DNA of 64,000 bases, from NCBI GenBank assembly GCA_014529385.2, contig CM043962.1, positions 92,828,180 to 92,892,179 on the forward strand, in the 5' to 3' direction. How positions within the stretch are numbered: position 1 is the stretch's first letter; every line of letters begins with the position of its first letter. The notes beneath the pieces are model-generated. The model saw only the letters and a program-made list of their open reading frames with translations, searched no databases and was not told where the DNA came from. Positions 24,418-34,866 of the stretch are shown one piece after another. The translations under genes were made by a program, and so were the position numbers. Source of the stretch: Adiantum capillus-veneris (taxonomy: Eukaryota; Streptophyta; Polypodiopsida; Polypodiales; Pteridaceae).

Positions 24418-25137
24418 TTAATTAAACTGATCAGGGAATTGTCTCTTATGCTTGTCGGCTTGCTCTTTGTTCAGCAGGACTGCATTCAAATCAATTTCTA
24501 CCAAAGGAAATATGTTCATAGTTGCTAGCATTCGCTCAATTTTCTTGGCTCTGTATTTCTGACACAACTCCTTCGGTCTCAATTCCTTTTTCCAGCTCCT
24601 GGTGTTGTTAGTCTGTATTTTGATTCTGCCGCTGGCCCCTTCTATGGTCAAAGTTTGGTTTCCATAGTCATGAACAGCATGTGCTGTTCTTAACCATGGG
24701 CGGCCTAGTAGCATTCCATATGCTCCCTGCACATCCAAGACTAGGAAACTGGTTTTGAATTTCTCCCTCCCAACTCTTATCTGCATGTTTTCAATCATAC
24801 CCATCGCCTGTACGACTCGATGATCTGCCATTCTTACTTTGAATGGTGCTGGTTTCATGTTAGTGATACCCATTCTTTGCTGAAGATGGGCTCCCATTAT
24901 GTTGACTCCTGCTCCTCCATCCAATATGACGCTTGAGAGAGGTTCCCACTGCTTCCTGACCTTGTAGTCTACTTGAATAAGTGGAACTTCATCATCCCTG
25001 ACAGCCGTCAGGTCCACTGTTCTGGCCTCTTCCTCAGTCTTCCTACGTTGTCTGATAAAGTTGGCCACCTCAGGCAAGGTCTTTCTTATATCCTCCAGCT
25101 CTACAGTCAGCTTCTGCATTCTATCACAAATTTTCAC
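24418..25137 (-). pseudogene. G1 aspartic protease region
   Basis: A 239-codon open stretch with VILDGGAGVNIM, the plant-Gypsy form of the aspartic protease active site (Asp retained, DGG for DSG), and YGMLLGRPWL, the second conserved block. It would process the gag-pol polyprotein. It is separated from gag by stops at 25137-25336 and from RT by a frame change and stops at 24070-24416. Confidence 0.85.
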
Positions 25138-25335
25138 ATGAATTTCCTCTTGCTCTTGGTCAGACTGATTGTCAGAGCTTGAAGAACTGGTGTCTTCACA
25201 CTACCATTCTTTAGCAGTACTTCTACCCTTTCCATCCACTCCCATTTCATCAGCTAGTCCATGTACTACAGCCAACATGGTCTCTGTCATGGCCGGTACT
25301 GACTAATCTTTATCAGTCGATTGGGCCGGTATCTT

Positions 25336-27101
25336 CTAAATGACTCTAGCTTCGGAACTTTCTGGCTGCTCTGGCAGCTTCTTATCTAAATCCTCTGTGA
25401 TTTTAGCTGCTAGTTCCTGCTGCTCTTGGCACTCATCTACCACCTTCTCTTTCCCTTTGGCCTTCCAAACTTCCGTTTGTTGAGCCCACTTACTGCTGCT
25501 AGGATTGACTTGTACTTCTGAAATGTCTGGAATTTCTTCAATGATTACTCCCTTGCTCCTAGTAACCACCCTGACTGGGACTGGCTCTGGTGCCTTTGCC
25601 TCAGTAGAAGTCGTTACCAGTGCATCTGGACATTGGGCTGCAAAATGACCATACTTCCCACAGGTATAGCAATTCATACTCCTGGTCTGGAAGTTGCCTC
25701 TTCCTCGTCCTCTGCCCATTCCTGTTTGGTATCTGCCACGTCCTTGACCAGTACCACTGGTACCTGGTCTTTCCTCTTGAGCTACTTTAATTTGTTCTAC
25801 CTGGACTGGTTCAGTGTAGGCAACCACTGATAGATCCTTTCCTTTCTTAAAATGGTGAATTCTGATGCCACAATTAGTCCATAGGTGACCAAAGGCCTTG
25901 CAGTAGGTACATTGTGGACATTCAGTGGAGATGTGGTCCTTGGATTTACATCTTGAACACCAAGTCTCCATCTTTCGGACCGACTATCTTGTGTGGCTAA
26001 TTTCTGCAATCTGCCTAGCCATTTCTTCAATTTTCTTGGTCCATGATCCCTTCTTTGATTTCTCCTTTGTCCGTTCATTAGAGCTGCTCTCGGAGCTGCT
26101 GGACGTTGCACTAGAATCAGAAGCTTCAGTATAGCCGAACTACTGCTACTGGTCCTTCGCTTCTTGTGGCTCTTTTCTTTCTTAGCCTGCTGTTCCAGCT
26201 TTAATGCCCTTTGGACCACATCATTGAATTTCTTTGTAGGGGCTGGTACTTCTTGTTCCCTAAGCTTCTTGCTTCTGAACCCATTCAAAAACCATGCCCT
26301 CAATCTCTTCTCAAATGGCGGTTCTTGCAACTGCCTGGTCAGGTTTTTTATCTTTTCTACATAGCTGCGAACTGACAAATTCCTCTATTTGATCTGATCC
26401 AATTCACAGAGAATATCCTCATCCCCTCAATTGTCGGAATATTCCAATCTGAAGGCCTTAAGTAATTTGTTATATTATCTCAGTTGGAATGCATGATAAT
26501 GGTAATACCATTTCCTCGTTGCCTCCTTCAAGGTTTGTGGAAAATATTCCCCCCAATCATCTTCATCAATGTTTTTTAGTTCAGCATACTGCTCAAAAGC
26601 TTGTATGTGAACATCTGGATCATCCTTTTTCCTGCCTTTGAATATGGGAAAGGAAATCTTCAGGGAAACTGTGTAATCATTTCGATTACTGCTGATCCCA
26701 CCAGTTCTCTTCTTGGCTTCAGAATGACGCTTGGGAGCCTTCTTGCAATTGTCAGTGTCAGCATCCCAATCAATCTTTGTCTCTCACTCAGTATCAGTAT
26801 CTTCTCTGTTTTGTCTGCTAGAAGTTCGGTGACTTCCCTTTCTGCGCTTGATATGCTCATCTCTCTGGCGAGACTGAGAACTCTTGGAACTCTTTGCCTT
26901 TCGTGCTTCCCGTTCTGCCCGTCGGCGTCGAGAATGACTGGAGTGCTGTGAGTCCTGCGCCTCCTCAGCCTGACTATGCTCCTCCTGAGCCTCTGTGTCA
27001 GTCATTTTCTCTTGCTTGGGGTCAGACTCTCTTCCTGACTCCTCAGGAATGGGGTCCACACGATTGGTAGATTTCCGGCCACGATTGGACTTTGGTGCCA
27101 T
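25336..27101 (-). pseudogene. G1 gag with three CCHC zinc knuckles
   Basis: Start MAPKSNRGRK at 27101. The first 106 codons are charged and Ser/Arg-rich, then TGA at 26784-26786. The same frame continues with a Retrotrans_gag-like block (KISFPIFKGRKK...WYYHYHAF) through further stops to about 26130, where it shifts. The C-terminal part (25971-25336) has CSRCKSKDHISTEC, CTYCKAFGHLWTNC and CYTCGKYGHFAAQC, all CX2CX4HX4C, with an Arg/Gly-rich stretch between knuckles two and three. It would form the capsid and package RNA if intact. Confidence 0.88.
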
Positions 27102-27156
27102 TGCTGAAAACTTCAAGTGGGAGAAGAGTCTTTCAATCAACAAGCTTCAGCTCGAG

Positions 27157-27174
27157 CCACCGTGATCGCCAAAA
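27157..27174 (-). other. primer-binding site of Gypsy G1
   Basis: On the minus strand the 5' LTR is followed, after a short T run, by TGGCGATCACGGTGGCTC, which starts with the TGG expected opposite a tRNA CCA end. I do not assign the tRNA species with confidence. Confidence 0.6.
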
Positions 27175-27648
27175 TGGAATTGGAGCTGATCTCTTGAGAC
27201 AACTAATTCCAGTGTTGAAGGATTTCAGCTATTAGTGTGGGGAGATTTCATGCAGCAGACTAGACAGAAATCAGAAGACTAGACTGAAATGTGGATAATG
27301 AAATAAGAATTAGACTTATAGACTGAAATAAGGTTCAGATTCAGATTCAGAAGACTTGTCGAGAAGTATCACTGAAATATATACCATGATTGAGATTACA
27401 GATCAAGATTACAGCGAATATGATTACAGAGAGAAAGTATAGCAGACAATACTGCCACTGATGCTCAATTACAATTATAGCTCAAAGCGCTAATACAAGT
27501 GATAACAATTTCCCCCCCGATAATAATATAATGGGCCCTATTTATACACTTCGGGTTTACTGTAGTAATTACTCTAGTAATTACTAAGTAATTCGTTGCC
27601 CGTCTTCTAAGAACACGTTCCCACATGGTGATTATCCGGCCGTCTACA
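27175..27648 (-). repeat. 5' LTR of Gypsy G1
   Basis: Aligns end to end with the LTR at 17889-18329; it holds an extra GAAATCAGAAGACTAGACT-like segment and an extra CTCTAGTAATTACT. TATAAATA on the minus strand near 27536-27544 is the likely promoter TATA. Confidence 0.92.
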
Positions 27649-28403
27649 GGGATATTTTGGCGGTCTTTATGCAAGTCATAATAAGGCCAAAATTGCATTG
27701 CTGCATAAAGAGCTGGAGTTGAAGATTATGAATGAGGAAGATGACATGGACACTTTCCTTGCTAGTATCAAGGATATTAATGAGCAACTTCTTTTTATAG
27801 GTGAAGTCATTTTTGATAGTTCACTTGCGTAGACTATTCTTAATGCATTACCAAATTCTTACCAAACTTTGCTAGTACTTAGTGACTTATGACCCAAGGG
27901 AATCCTGATGTTGTCAAGTTTGATGCATTATGCACATTGCTGTTGCAAGAGTCACTTTCAAGAAAGAACATGGCTAAAGAGTGTGGAGATGAACATGCTT
28001 TTATTATTGCTCAAAGAAAAGGTGGTAGTAGCAGCAATGTAGCCACTTCTCATGGTTCTTCAACAAGTGGAAAATCACTTGTTCCTAATGCTTGTGTTGG
28101 CAACACTTTGTCTGGGAATTCTAGTGATAAAGACAAGAAGAAGATGTGTTGCCATCATTGCAAGACCAATGATCACTTGATCAAGCAATGTCCTAAATTA
28201 AAGACAAAAGAGGCCAAGAAGAAAGAGACTGGTTCCACTACAAGTGCAGCTATTGTAGAATCTTTTGTGAAAGGAGATTGTGATGCTGATGTAGATGCAG
28301 AGTGGGCATTTAGTGCAAAATACACTTATGATCCTTCTATTATGATGCATATATGTCATCTGCTACAGATTCACATGTGGTACTTTTAAAGTGGTGCTAC
28401 AAA
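27649..28403 (+). pseudogene. Copia A gag, C-terminal part with zinc knuckle
   Basis: Continues the gag after the Gypsy insertion. A 166-codon open stretch at 27889-28389 reads MTQGNPDVVKFDALCTLLLQ and has an intact CCHC knuckle, CHHCKTNDHLIKQC, at about 28154-28195, followed by a Lys-rich segment. A frameshift precedes 27889. The protease start is cut at GGTGCTACAAA, the insertion site of the element at 28404. Confidence 0.9.
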
Positions 28404-28611
28404 TCTGAGTGCGCAAATGCAGTGCGTGTGCGGAGAGTGAGAAGGGAAGAGCGAGAGAACACAAGATGTAGGTGGATCAGCCTCAGGGACTAAGAGTGAG
28501 GAGCTCCTTATTCCTTCTATATGAAGAATAAGGGTATGTATACATGGTGGGTGGGCGGTTGGACACTGAACGTCTGGCCCCGGGCAAAGGCGTAGCACCT
28601 TTACCCCAACA
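28404..28611 (-). repeat. outer left LTR (LTR1) of element E
   Basis: Starts TCTGAGTGC (TG end mutated) and ends ACCCCAACA. It is closer to the right LTR than to LTR2: both have CTCAGGGACTAAGAGTGAGG and TATATGAAGAATAAGGGTATG. It is followed by GTCACT and not by a polypurine tract. Confidence 0.85.
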
Positions 28612-28617
28612 GTCACT

Positions 28618-28825
28618 TGTGAGTGCGTGCGTGCATGCACGGTGCGACAACCGGGAGAAACAAGAGACAATGTGGGTGGGGCAACCTCTGGAAGAAGATT
28701 CAGTATATGAGTGAGGTGCTCCTTATTCTTATGTATAGAAAGAATAAGGAAGTGTGTATACACAATGGGCGGCCGAACATTGGACGTCTGGTCCTGGACA
28801 AAGGCATTGTGCCTTTACCCCAACA
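28618..28825 (-). repeat. inner LTR (LTR2) of element E
   Basis: TGTGAGTGC...ACCCCAACA, the same family as LTR1 and LTR3 but with many differences (CTCTGGAAGAAGATTCAG in place of CTCAGGGACTAAGAG). It is directly followed by ATCTCCCACTT, the polypurine tract on the minus strand, so this LTR is the one attached to the interior. Confidence 0.85.
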
Positions 28826-28836
28826 ATCTCCCACTT
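28826..28836 (-). other. polypurine tract of element E
   Basis: Minus strand AAGTGGGAGAT directly before the LTR start TGTTGGGG, the classical plant Copia arrangement. Confidence 0.85.
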
Positions 28837-29754
28837 AAAGGTGATGTGCCAATAAGTGGGGCCTACTAGCTAAACTACTAGTATGTATAAGAAACTAGGT
28901 GAAAGACTCTCTCAACCTATGCCCACTGGCTCACTCTATTGATCTACACGCAGTGTATCGGCTCTGGTGGTAGGCAAGCGTGCGTACCCATGCTAGATCC
29001 TGCATGTAAATCTTATAGACTACTTTGTATGGTCTGCAAAACTCCACTATGCATCATGCTAGTGTCAGCCATCGCACAATTGACAACCTCTGCTGCAAAT
29101 GCTCCCACTACAACTGCTAGATCGGGCCTCGACACTAACAATTCAAACATGAGATGCTCGAATGTTGACAAAATCTATGCAAACTTGGTTGTACTCTCCT
29201 CCCTGGTGCTATCTGCAATCACTACATCATCAAGACTATCCATCGCGTATGGATGTGTCAATGTTGACACTGGGAAACCAATGTCTCTGTCACCCATAGG
29301 CAAAACTGTGCGTCCTAGAATCAACTCATCAGCCTCTAACATGAGCATATCAAAGAACTACATATCTGTCAGCTATGTCTGTGTCTCTAGGGAGAAGACC
29401 TGCTCTACCTCTGCCTGCACAAACTCTGACAACACCTTTTGTGTCTCACTAGAGCATTGCCGCTCTACCTCTGTCTCTACAGACTCTACTAGCATGTCCC
29501 GCACAATTAAATGCTCCGTTTTGTGAGCATGGTGGAGCTCACCTGCAAAGGAGACACGTCTCGTCTCTTGCTGAAAGCATGCCAGAAACAAAACCAAGAC
29601 TACGTCATCTCAAACCTCAGACACATGCATAGAATATACCAGGCCGTTGTTGGCTTCTCTGGCAATCACTAATGAACTGCAATGCATCTTGAAAGACTGC
29701 TCTCTTAGCAGTATCGGACAACCAAAGTGTGCTAATTTTCTCTAAGATCAAGCT

Positions 29755-29958
29755 CTACCTCAGCTGAGGAACGTAACACACATGTTGTAGTGTGTATGAT
29801 GCACCATTGGGCAAAGACAAACAAACGTCTCCTGCACCCTCTATGTCAAATGCCGAACCATTAGCAAGTCGCACACAACTAGATCTCCCACTAGAAAATG
29901 TGTTAAACCACTCATGACATGGTGTGATGTGGAAAGCAGTATCGCTATCTAGTAACCA
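29755..29958 (-). pseudogene. Copia-type protease remnant in element E
   Basis: A minus-strand frame reads WLLDSDTAFHITPCHEWF and then GAGDVCLSLPNGASYTL and VCYVPQL, the standard layout of a Copia retropepsin core. The active site reads DSD where DSG is expected, so the enzyme would be impaired. The frame opens from a shift at about 29958 and stops at 29755. Nothing resembling integrase or RT follows. Confidence 0.85.
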
Positions 29959-31778
29959 TTTCTATCCATAGGTATATCTACAAGAGGTACACTCGAGGCA
30001 AGCATGACATCACTGTCATTGGCATAGACTGCCATTGTAACTACCTCTCTAACATGTGTCAAATCCATATTTGCATAACGCATACATCTCCGATGTTGTT
30101 TCATATGTCTGAAACAACGATGTCTAATGTGCCATGTGTGGGCAGAATGCCAACATCGTACATATTGGCAAGAATGAGACCGCCGTCTCTCACTGTCACA
30201 CATGTCTACTGCCATAAGTAAATGCAAAATGGCAACAAAGGTGGGAGATCACTTGACCACTACACAATCATGAAAACCATGACCAATCGCATCAAAAATG
30301 ATGCTCACATATGCATAAAATAACTCCATAATTTGCTATTTGCAAGCATAAACTGGGACAAACTATTTAACCGAGCGTAAAGCACATAACCATCTACGCA
30401 AGTAGAGAGTAGACTAGCTCAAAACGCATCCACAAGAGAAATTGCCTGCCAAAATTTTCAAAAACCTGTGAAACCTGTGACTAGCACAAAGTTTGTAGCC
30501 AGACAAGCATACATAATCCTCACTCATGCGAGAGTGGGTACAAGAACACCAAATTGTATCCAAGCTGACAAAACCTGTCAAAGTGGGAATATATCGACCA
30601 CTGTACAAGATGGCATAACAATGCAAGCTTTTATGGCGAGAAGACGGGGTAAAACAAACAAAATCCCCTTTGCAAAATAAGTCAAAACTCAACGCAAATT
30701 GCAAGCCAAAAAACTGCAGATAAGTGCCAAACTGGGAGTCAACTTGACCAGTAAACCATCAAAGAGTAAATTGCAAATACACATAAACCATGGCGAGAAC
30801 CTGGGAAAAATTTGACATACTTTTTCCTGAAAATTGAGCCAAAACTCAAGTACAATCTCTACCATAAACTATAACACTACTCAATGCCAATGAGTAGAAA
30901 TACCAAAATGGCTCCACATTTTCACATACAATGGCAATCCGCACTCAACGTACATTAATAGAGTGACCACGCATTAGCAAGCGCCAAAAGAGTTGCAATC
31001 ACGAAACATGATCAATGCAAAAACAATGCTCTCAAGAGAGCTCACGGTACTTGAAAGTGCTTGCCAAAATGCATGTACAATGGGCATCAACCATGTGCCA
31101 TCACCATATGCAAACCATCCGCAAAGACCATGAAATCCAAGCACAAAATCACTGCCAAAGTATCTTGTGAAAACGTGTGAAAGAAGCTCCACTTGTGTGC
31201 TCCAAAAATCGTGTCTCTCAAGAGACCACTTCGACACCTCCGTAACACTTTGCCCAAATCTACCAAAAAACTCTCAAACCACAGGCTTTGCACAAGCTGA
31301 AATTGCATCTTCAACTTAGAATTTATGCACCCACTTGGAGCATCTGTTGTGCTTCCAAAAGTGTATCAAACTCACACACTATGCAAAAATAGAAAACCTG
31401 CAATTTCTGTTACAGTCTATCTTAGCTAATATCAGCAAAATGGTGACGAATTTGCAAAAACTTTCTTCTGCAAAGTTATAAACCACGTAAAAATGGATGG
31501 GCAATGGAGGGTGGAATTCTCAAATTTTCATTCTACAAGGAGAAAAGTGAATCTGAAAACAGTGCTGTTGCGCACATTTTTTAGGGAAGCACCTTCACTT
31601 ATACACAATCTTCCACACTCCTTTCTGAGCTTCCACAAGAGCATACATCAATCTCAACTGAGCCCACAAGCTCCCATTGCATTCTCGCAATGCTTTCAAG
31701 CTTTCTTGATCTCTCCACCACCGAGAGCAAGCGAGCTATCGCCTTGAAGCTCTCAACTCCCGCCATCGCCAAGCCGTA

Positions 31779-31790
31779 GCTCTGATACCA
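31779..31790 (-). other. primer-binding site of element E
   Basis: Minus strand TGGTATCAGAGC, a perfect match to the usual plant Copia tRNA-iMet site, two bases from the 5' LTR. Confidence 0.9.
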
Positions 31791-31792
31791 AT

Positions 31793-31823
31793 TGTGAGTG
31801 CATGAATGTGGTGCGTGCACGGA

Positions 31824-31909
<86 letters not shown>

Positions 31910-32060
31910 ACAAGATGTGGGTGAAGCAACCTCAGGGACTAAGAGTGAGGAGCTCCTTATTCATTCTATATGAAGAATAAGGGTATGTACACATGGTGGA
32001 TGGGCAGTTGAACACCGGACGTCTGGCCTCGGGCAAAGGTGTAGCACCTTTACCCCAACA
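31793..32060 (-). repeat. right (5') LTR of element E with long GA microsatellite
   Basis: TGTGAGTGCATG...ACCCCAACA. It contains a (GA)n tract at about 31823-31907, against much shorter GA-rich stretches in LTR1 and LTR2, so most of the 60 bp length difference is microsatellite growth. Confidence 0.9.
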
Positions 32061-33002
32061 ACAAAGAACAATACATCAGATCATGACTTGTTCACCTCTC
32101 TTGAGGCTCATGGGAATACAGTCACTTGTGCCAACAATGCCTCTTATTCGATCAAGGGAGTTGGAAATATTGTACTGACTGCTGCGAACAACAGTTGATG
32201 CACTTTATGAACTTTGGATAAAAAAGAATCGTTTGTTTGTATTTGCACTTGCTAGATTTGGTCTTGTTGTGAAATTTGTGATTGACAAATGTACAGTTCA
32301 TGATCTCAATTTTGGTGATAAAACTATTGCATCTGCCATTTTGTGTCGTGGACTGTATAAGCTCACTTTGTCTGACAACTGTGGCAAAATTTTACAAATG
32401 CAGTTGTGGGTTCAAAGGCTATTTCAAATGTAAAACGTTGGCATGCACATTTTGGACATCTGGATTTTGCAAATTTGTTGCGTTTGCAGAAATCTAATAT
32501 GGATGCTTCTTTGTTGCCACTTGAGGCACCTTCAAAGCATACTTGTGAAGGTTGTATTTTGGGTAAGATGCAGTGTTCAAAGTTTCCAAAGGATGGTTCA
32601 ATAAGGTCTACATGCAGATTGCAACTTGTTCATAGTGATGTTTGTGGGCTTATGTAAACTCCATCCTTAGCCAATTACCTGTACTTCATGACTTTCATAC
32701 TCTAGGCATGCGTAGGTACGTCCGCTTAAAGCTAAGTTCAAAGTGTTTTTGTGCTTTGAGAAATTTTTGGCTATCATTGAAAATGTCTCTAAATGTAGTA
32801 TAGGCACCCTCCATTTATATCGATGGGGGGAGTATATCTTATGAGTTTAATACATTTTTTACTAATCGTGGGATAAAAAACCAATGCACAATTCTGTATA
32901 CAGGTGTTGTTGAAAGAAAAAATGGTGTTGTCAAAAGGAAGTACATGTTGCTTATGAAGATGGCATGACCTATGGTCAAGAGTCAAGCTTTCCCACATTC
33001 GC
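32061..33002 (+). pseudogene. Copia A protease end, GAG-pre-integrase and integrase start
   Basis: After the insertion the frame resumes with the region downstream of the protease active site (TCACTTGTGCCAACAATGCC). A clean stretch at 32406-32657 reads KRWHAHFGHLDFANLLRL and CEGCILGKMQ, the HHCC zinc-binding part, then HSDVCG, the start of the integrase core. Further fragments match to GTCAAGAGTCAAGCTTTCCC at 32990. Many stops and indels. Confidence 0.85.
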
Positions 33003-33804
33003 ATTAGGAAAAATTTGGACTCAATTTATGGACTCGATTTTGGGCCCTGTAAGAAACGCCAACTCATCATAGAGAGAGGTAATCCTGGAAGATACAAAAG
33101 TAGTTTTTTGGCATTCTATTTCTCATAGTACATACGTAAAAGTTTGCTCAATCACTTAAATGTATGCTCGTACAAAATTCTTTTTGAGAGCCCAACTTAA
33201 GTGTGCAAAAAAATCCACGTCCGTGAATCTTGATGAGGGATGTGATGTGTGAGAGAGAAAACACATAAGAGATGCTTTCAAAAACAAAAACATTATCACG
33301 GATGCATCTGAAATGTCCAAAAACCTTAGGATAGCACTTTAAAACGTTGAAATTTGACTTCTCTAGCTAAAGATATACCCTTTTTAAGCATAGGGTCTCA
33401 TGAGGTCAGAACGAAGCGAATAAAGGCCCAAGAGACCCCTCATGGGACTCTATTTGCCTTTTTTTGACCTTTTCATAGCATTACATAATACCTATCAATC
33501 GCTATCAAGTAAAATCTGTTCGAATTGATTGATGCTTGTGCGAGATGTACATGTACAAGTACCTCACTTTATAGGATAGCAACAATGGGTCATAAAAAGG
33601 CGTTCAGCTCTTGTGCAAGATGTCACTATCAAGCACCTTAATTTTTTGGTGACAGTGATAGTTTCACCAAAATGGTTTTCATGGACATTTTCAAAAATGA
33701 GAAAAAAGTTTTTTCTACGTAACGTTAGCCTTCTTCCTATTGGCTAAGGAGCATTCTCTCACTAGAGCTAAAAGGGCACAAAATGAGTCCACTTCTTTCC
33801 TAAT
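33003..33804. mobile_element. 802 bp non-coding element with about 28 bp terminal inverted repeats, inserted in Copia A
   Basis: The left end ATTAGGAAAAATTTGGACTCA and the right end, read in reverse, ATTAGGAAAGAAGTGGACTCA match at 17 of 21 bases and weakly further in. Comparison with the same-family Copia copy (CCGCATTCTTTTTGGCTTGAGG on the reverse strand near 60330) shows the Copia sequence is continuous on both sides, so the 802 bp are inserted. No coding frame. A target duplication is not clear; TA is possible. Confidence 0.75.
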
Positions 33805-34866
33805 TTTTGGCTTGAGGCTATTATGCATGTTGCATGTACTTCATAAGTGTCCTATGAAAGCTTTGCAATCTATGATTCCTTATGAAGCATGGCATGATAA
33901 AAAACCATCTATTGATCACATGCTCATTATTGGTTGTTTAGCTTTACTTTGGTGCCACAAACGTAGTGCATAAAATTGGATGATAAGGCTAATAAATGTA
34001 TTTTTGTTGGTAATAGTACGAAAAGAAAAGGCTACAAGCTATGCCAATCATAAACCAAATGTATCTTGATTTCACGAGATGTTGTGTTTGTGGAAGATTC
34101 TGTGCAGCCTCCTTTATTGTCATGTATAACAGACTGTGATGTAAGCTCACATGATATTTATGATAGTTTGTTGCTTCCTTTTAATAGTGGAAACTTGAAG
34201 GTAAATTCCAATGAGGCACATGTACAACCTATGGGGGTTTCTGAAAATGCCATGGATTAGTCTATTATTGATGCAACTGTACATGATCTACTTGAGGTAG
34301 AAAGCGCTGAGAATGAGCAGGCTAGAGGTATGCCAAAATGGTTGGTGCATACTTTGTATGATAGTAAAATGGATAAACATTTGTCTGGTTGTACTGATTC
34401 AGGTTCTCACCATGCATCTTCTTATGCATCGGATTGTTATGCTTTGGCTGTTTCTAGCTTATGTGATCTAGAGGAACCTCTATCTTTTGATGAAGCACAT
34501 AAATAAAAAAATTGGATGGTTACCATGTAATTAGAATATGATGCACTTATAGAAAATGACATATGGACTTTACATGACTTGCCTCCTAGCAAAAAGGTCA
34601 GTTGAAACGTAAGCCGGATGGTGAGATTGATCATTATAAGGCTCGATTTGTTGAGCGTTATGCACAACAAAAAGGCATAGATTGTGAAGAGACTTTTGCA
34701 CCCACTTGTCGTATGACTACTGCTTGTTTTCTATGTGCATTGGTAGCTCATTTTGAATATGGCGTATATCAATCAGACATGGATACTGCTTTCTTGAAGG
34801 GTGACATATTTGAGGAAGTTTATGTGACACAGCCTCACGATTTTGTCAAGAAAGGACAAGAAGATT
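33805..34866 (+). pseudogene. Copia A integrase C-terminal region and N-terminal RT
   Basis: Resumes with TTTTTGGCTTGAGG and reads through MIPYEAWHDKKPSIDHM, VISRDVVFVED-like and ALAVSSL..EEPLSFDEAH, then RT: LKRKPDGEIDHYKARFV, CEETFAPTCRMTT, DMDTAFLKGD and EEVYVTQP. A short deletion removes the GMKWVYK-like segment. The sequence stops matching Copia after KGQED at about 34863. Confidence 0.85.

Larger units (their letters stand above)
17889..27648 (-). mobile_element. Gypsy (Ty3-type) LTR retrotransposon G1, 9.76 kb, nested in Copia A gag
   Basis: LTRs at 17889-18329 and 27175-27648 both run TG...CA, and the element is bounded by a perfect 5 bp target duplication GGGAT (17884-17888 and 27649-27653). 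Coding is on the minus strand, so the right LTR is the 5' one. Order from the 5' end: gag with three zinc knuckles, aspartic protease, RT, RNase H, integrase, then about 2.5 kb of extra sense-strand frames before the polypurine tract and 3' LTR. Every gene has stops or frameshifts, so the copy is dead. LTRs differ by substitutions and by two small insertions in the right copy, suggesting moderate age. Confidence 0.95.
28404..32060 (-). mobile_element. non-autonomous Copia-like element E with three LTRs, nested in Copia A
   Basis: Outer LTRs 28404-28611 and 31793-32060 are bounded by the 5 bp target duplication ACAAA (28399-28403 and 32061-32065). A third, more divergent LTR lies at 28618-28825, six bases after the first. 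A tRNA-iMet primer site (31779-31790) and a Copia polypurine tract (28826-28836) show minus orientation. The interior carries only a protease remnant (29755-29958); no RT or integrase motif was seen. It would need enzymes supplied by another element. Interior stretches 28840-29750 and 29960-31600 hold no recognised gene. Confidence 0.88.
16960..34866 (+). mobile_element. Copia element A, 5' LTR to mid reverse transcriptase, interrupted by three insertions
   Basis: The element starts with an LTR (16960-17189) inside monomer 4 of the tandem array; GAAGC just before it is the likely target sequence. Copia pieces are 17190-17888, 27649-28403, 32061-33002 and 33805-34866, and they read in order as leader, gag, protease, integrase and the first part of reverse transcriptase. 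A same-family copy on the other strand at 58297-62966 confirms the order. The RT ends abruptly after VKKGQED at about 34863, where an inverted Copia fragment begins; the rest of RT, RNase H and the 3' LTR are absent. All coding parts carry stops and frameshifts. Confidence 0.88.

Noticed and set aside
28939-29526. 195-codon plus-strand open frame inside element E
   Set aside because: It is antisense to the element, has no recognisable domain and a Ser/Thr/Cys-rich composition typical of chance frames.
31599-31980. Frames made of Ser-Leu or Arg-Glu repeats
   Set aside because: They are translations of the GA microsatellite in the LTR; the same applies near 42.6, 43.1, 45.7 and 54.5 kb.
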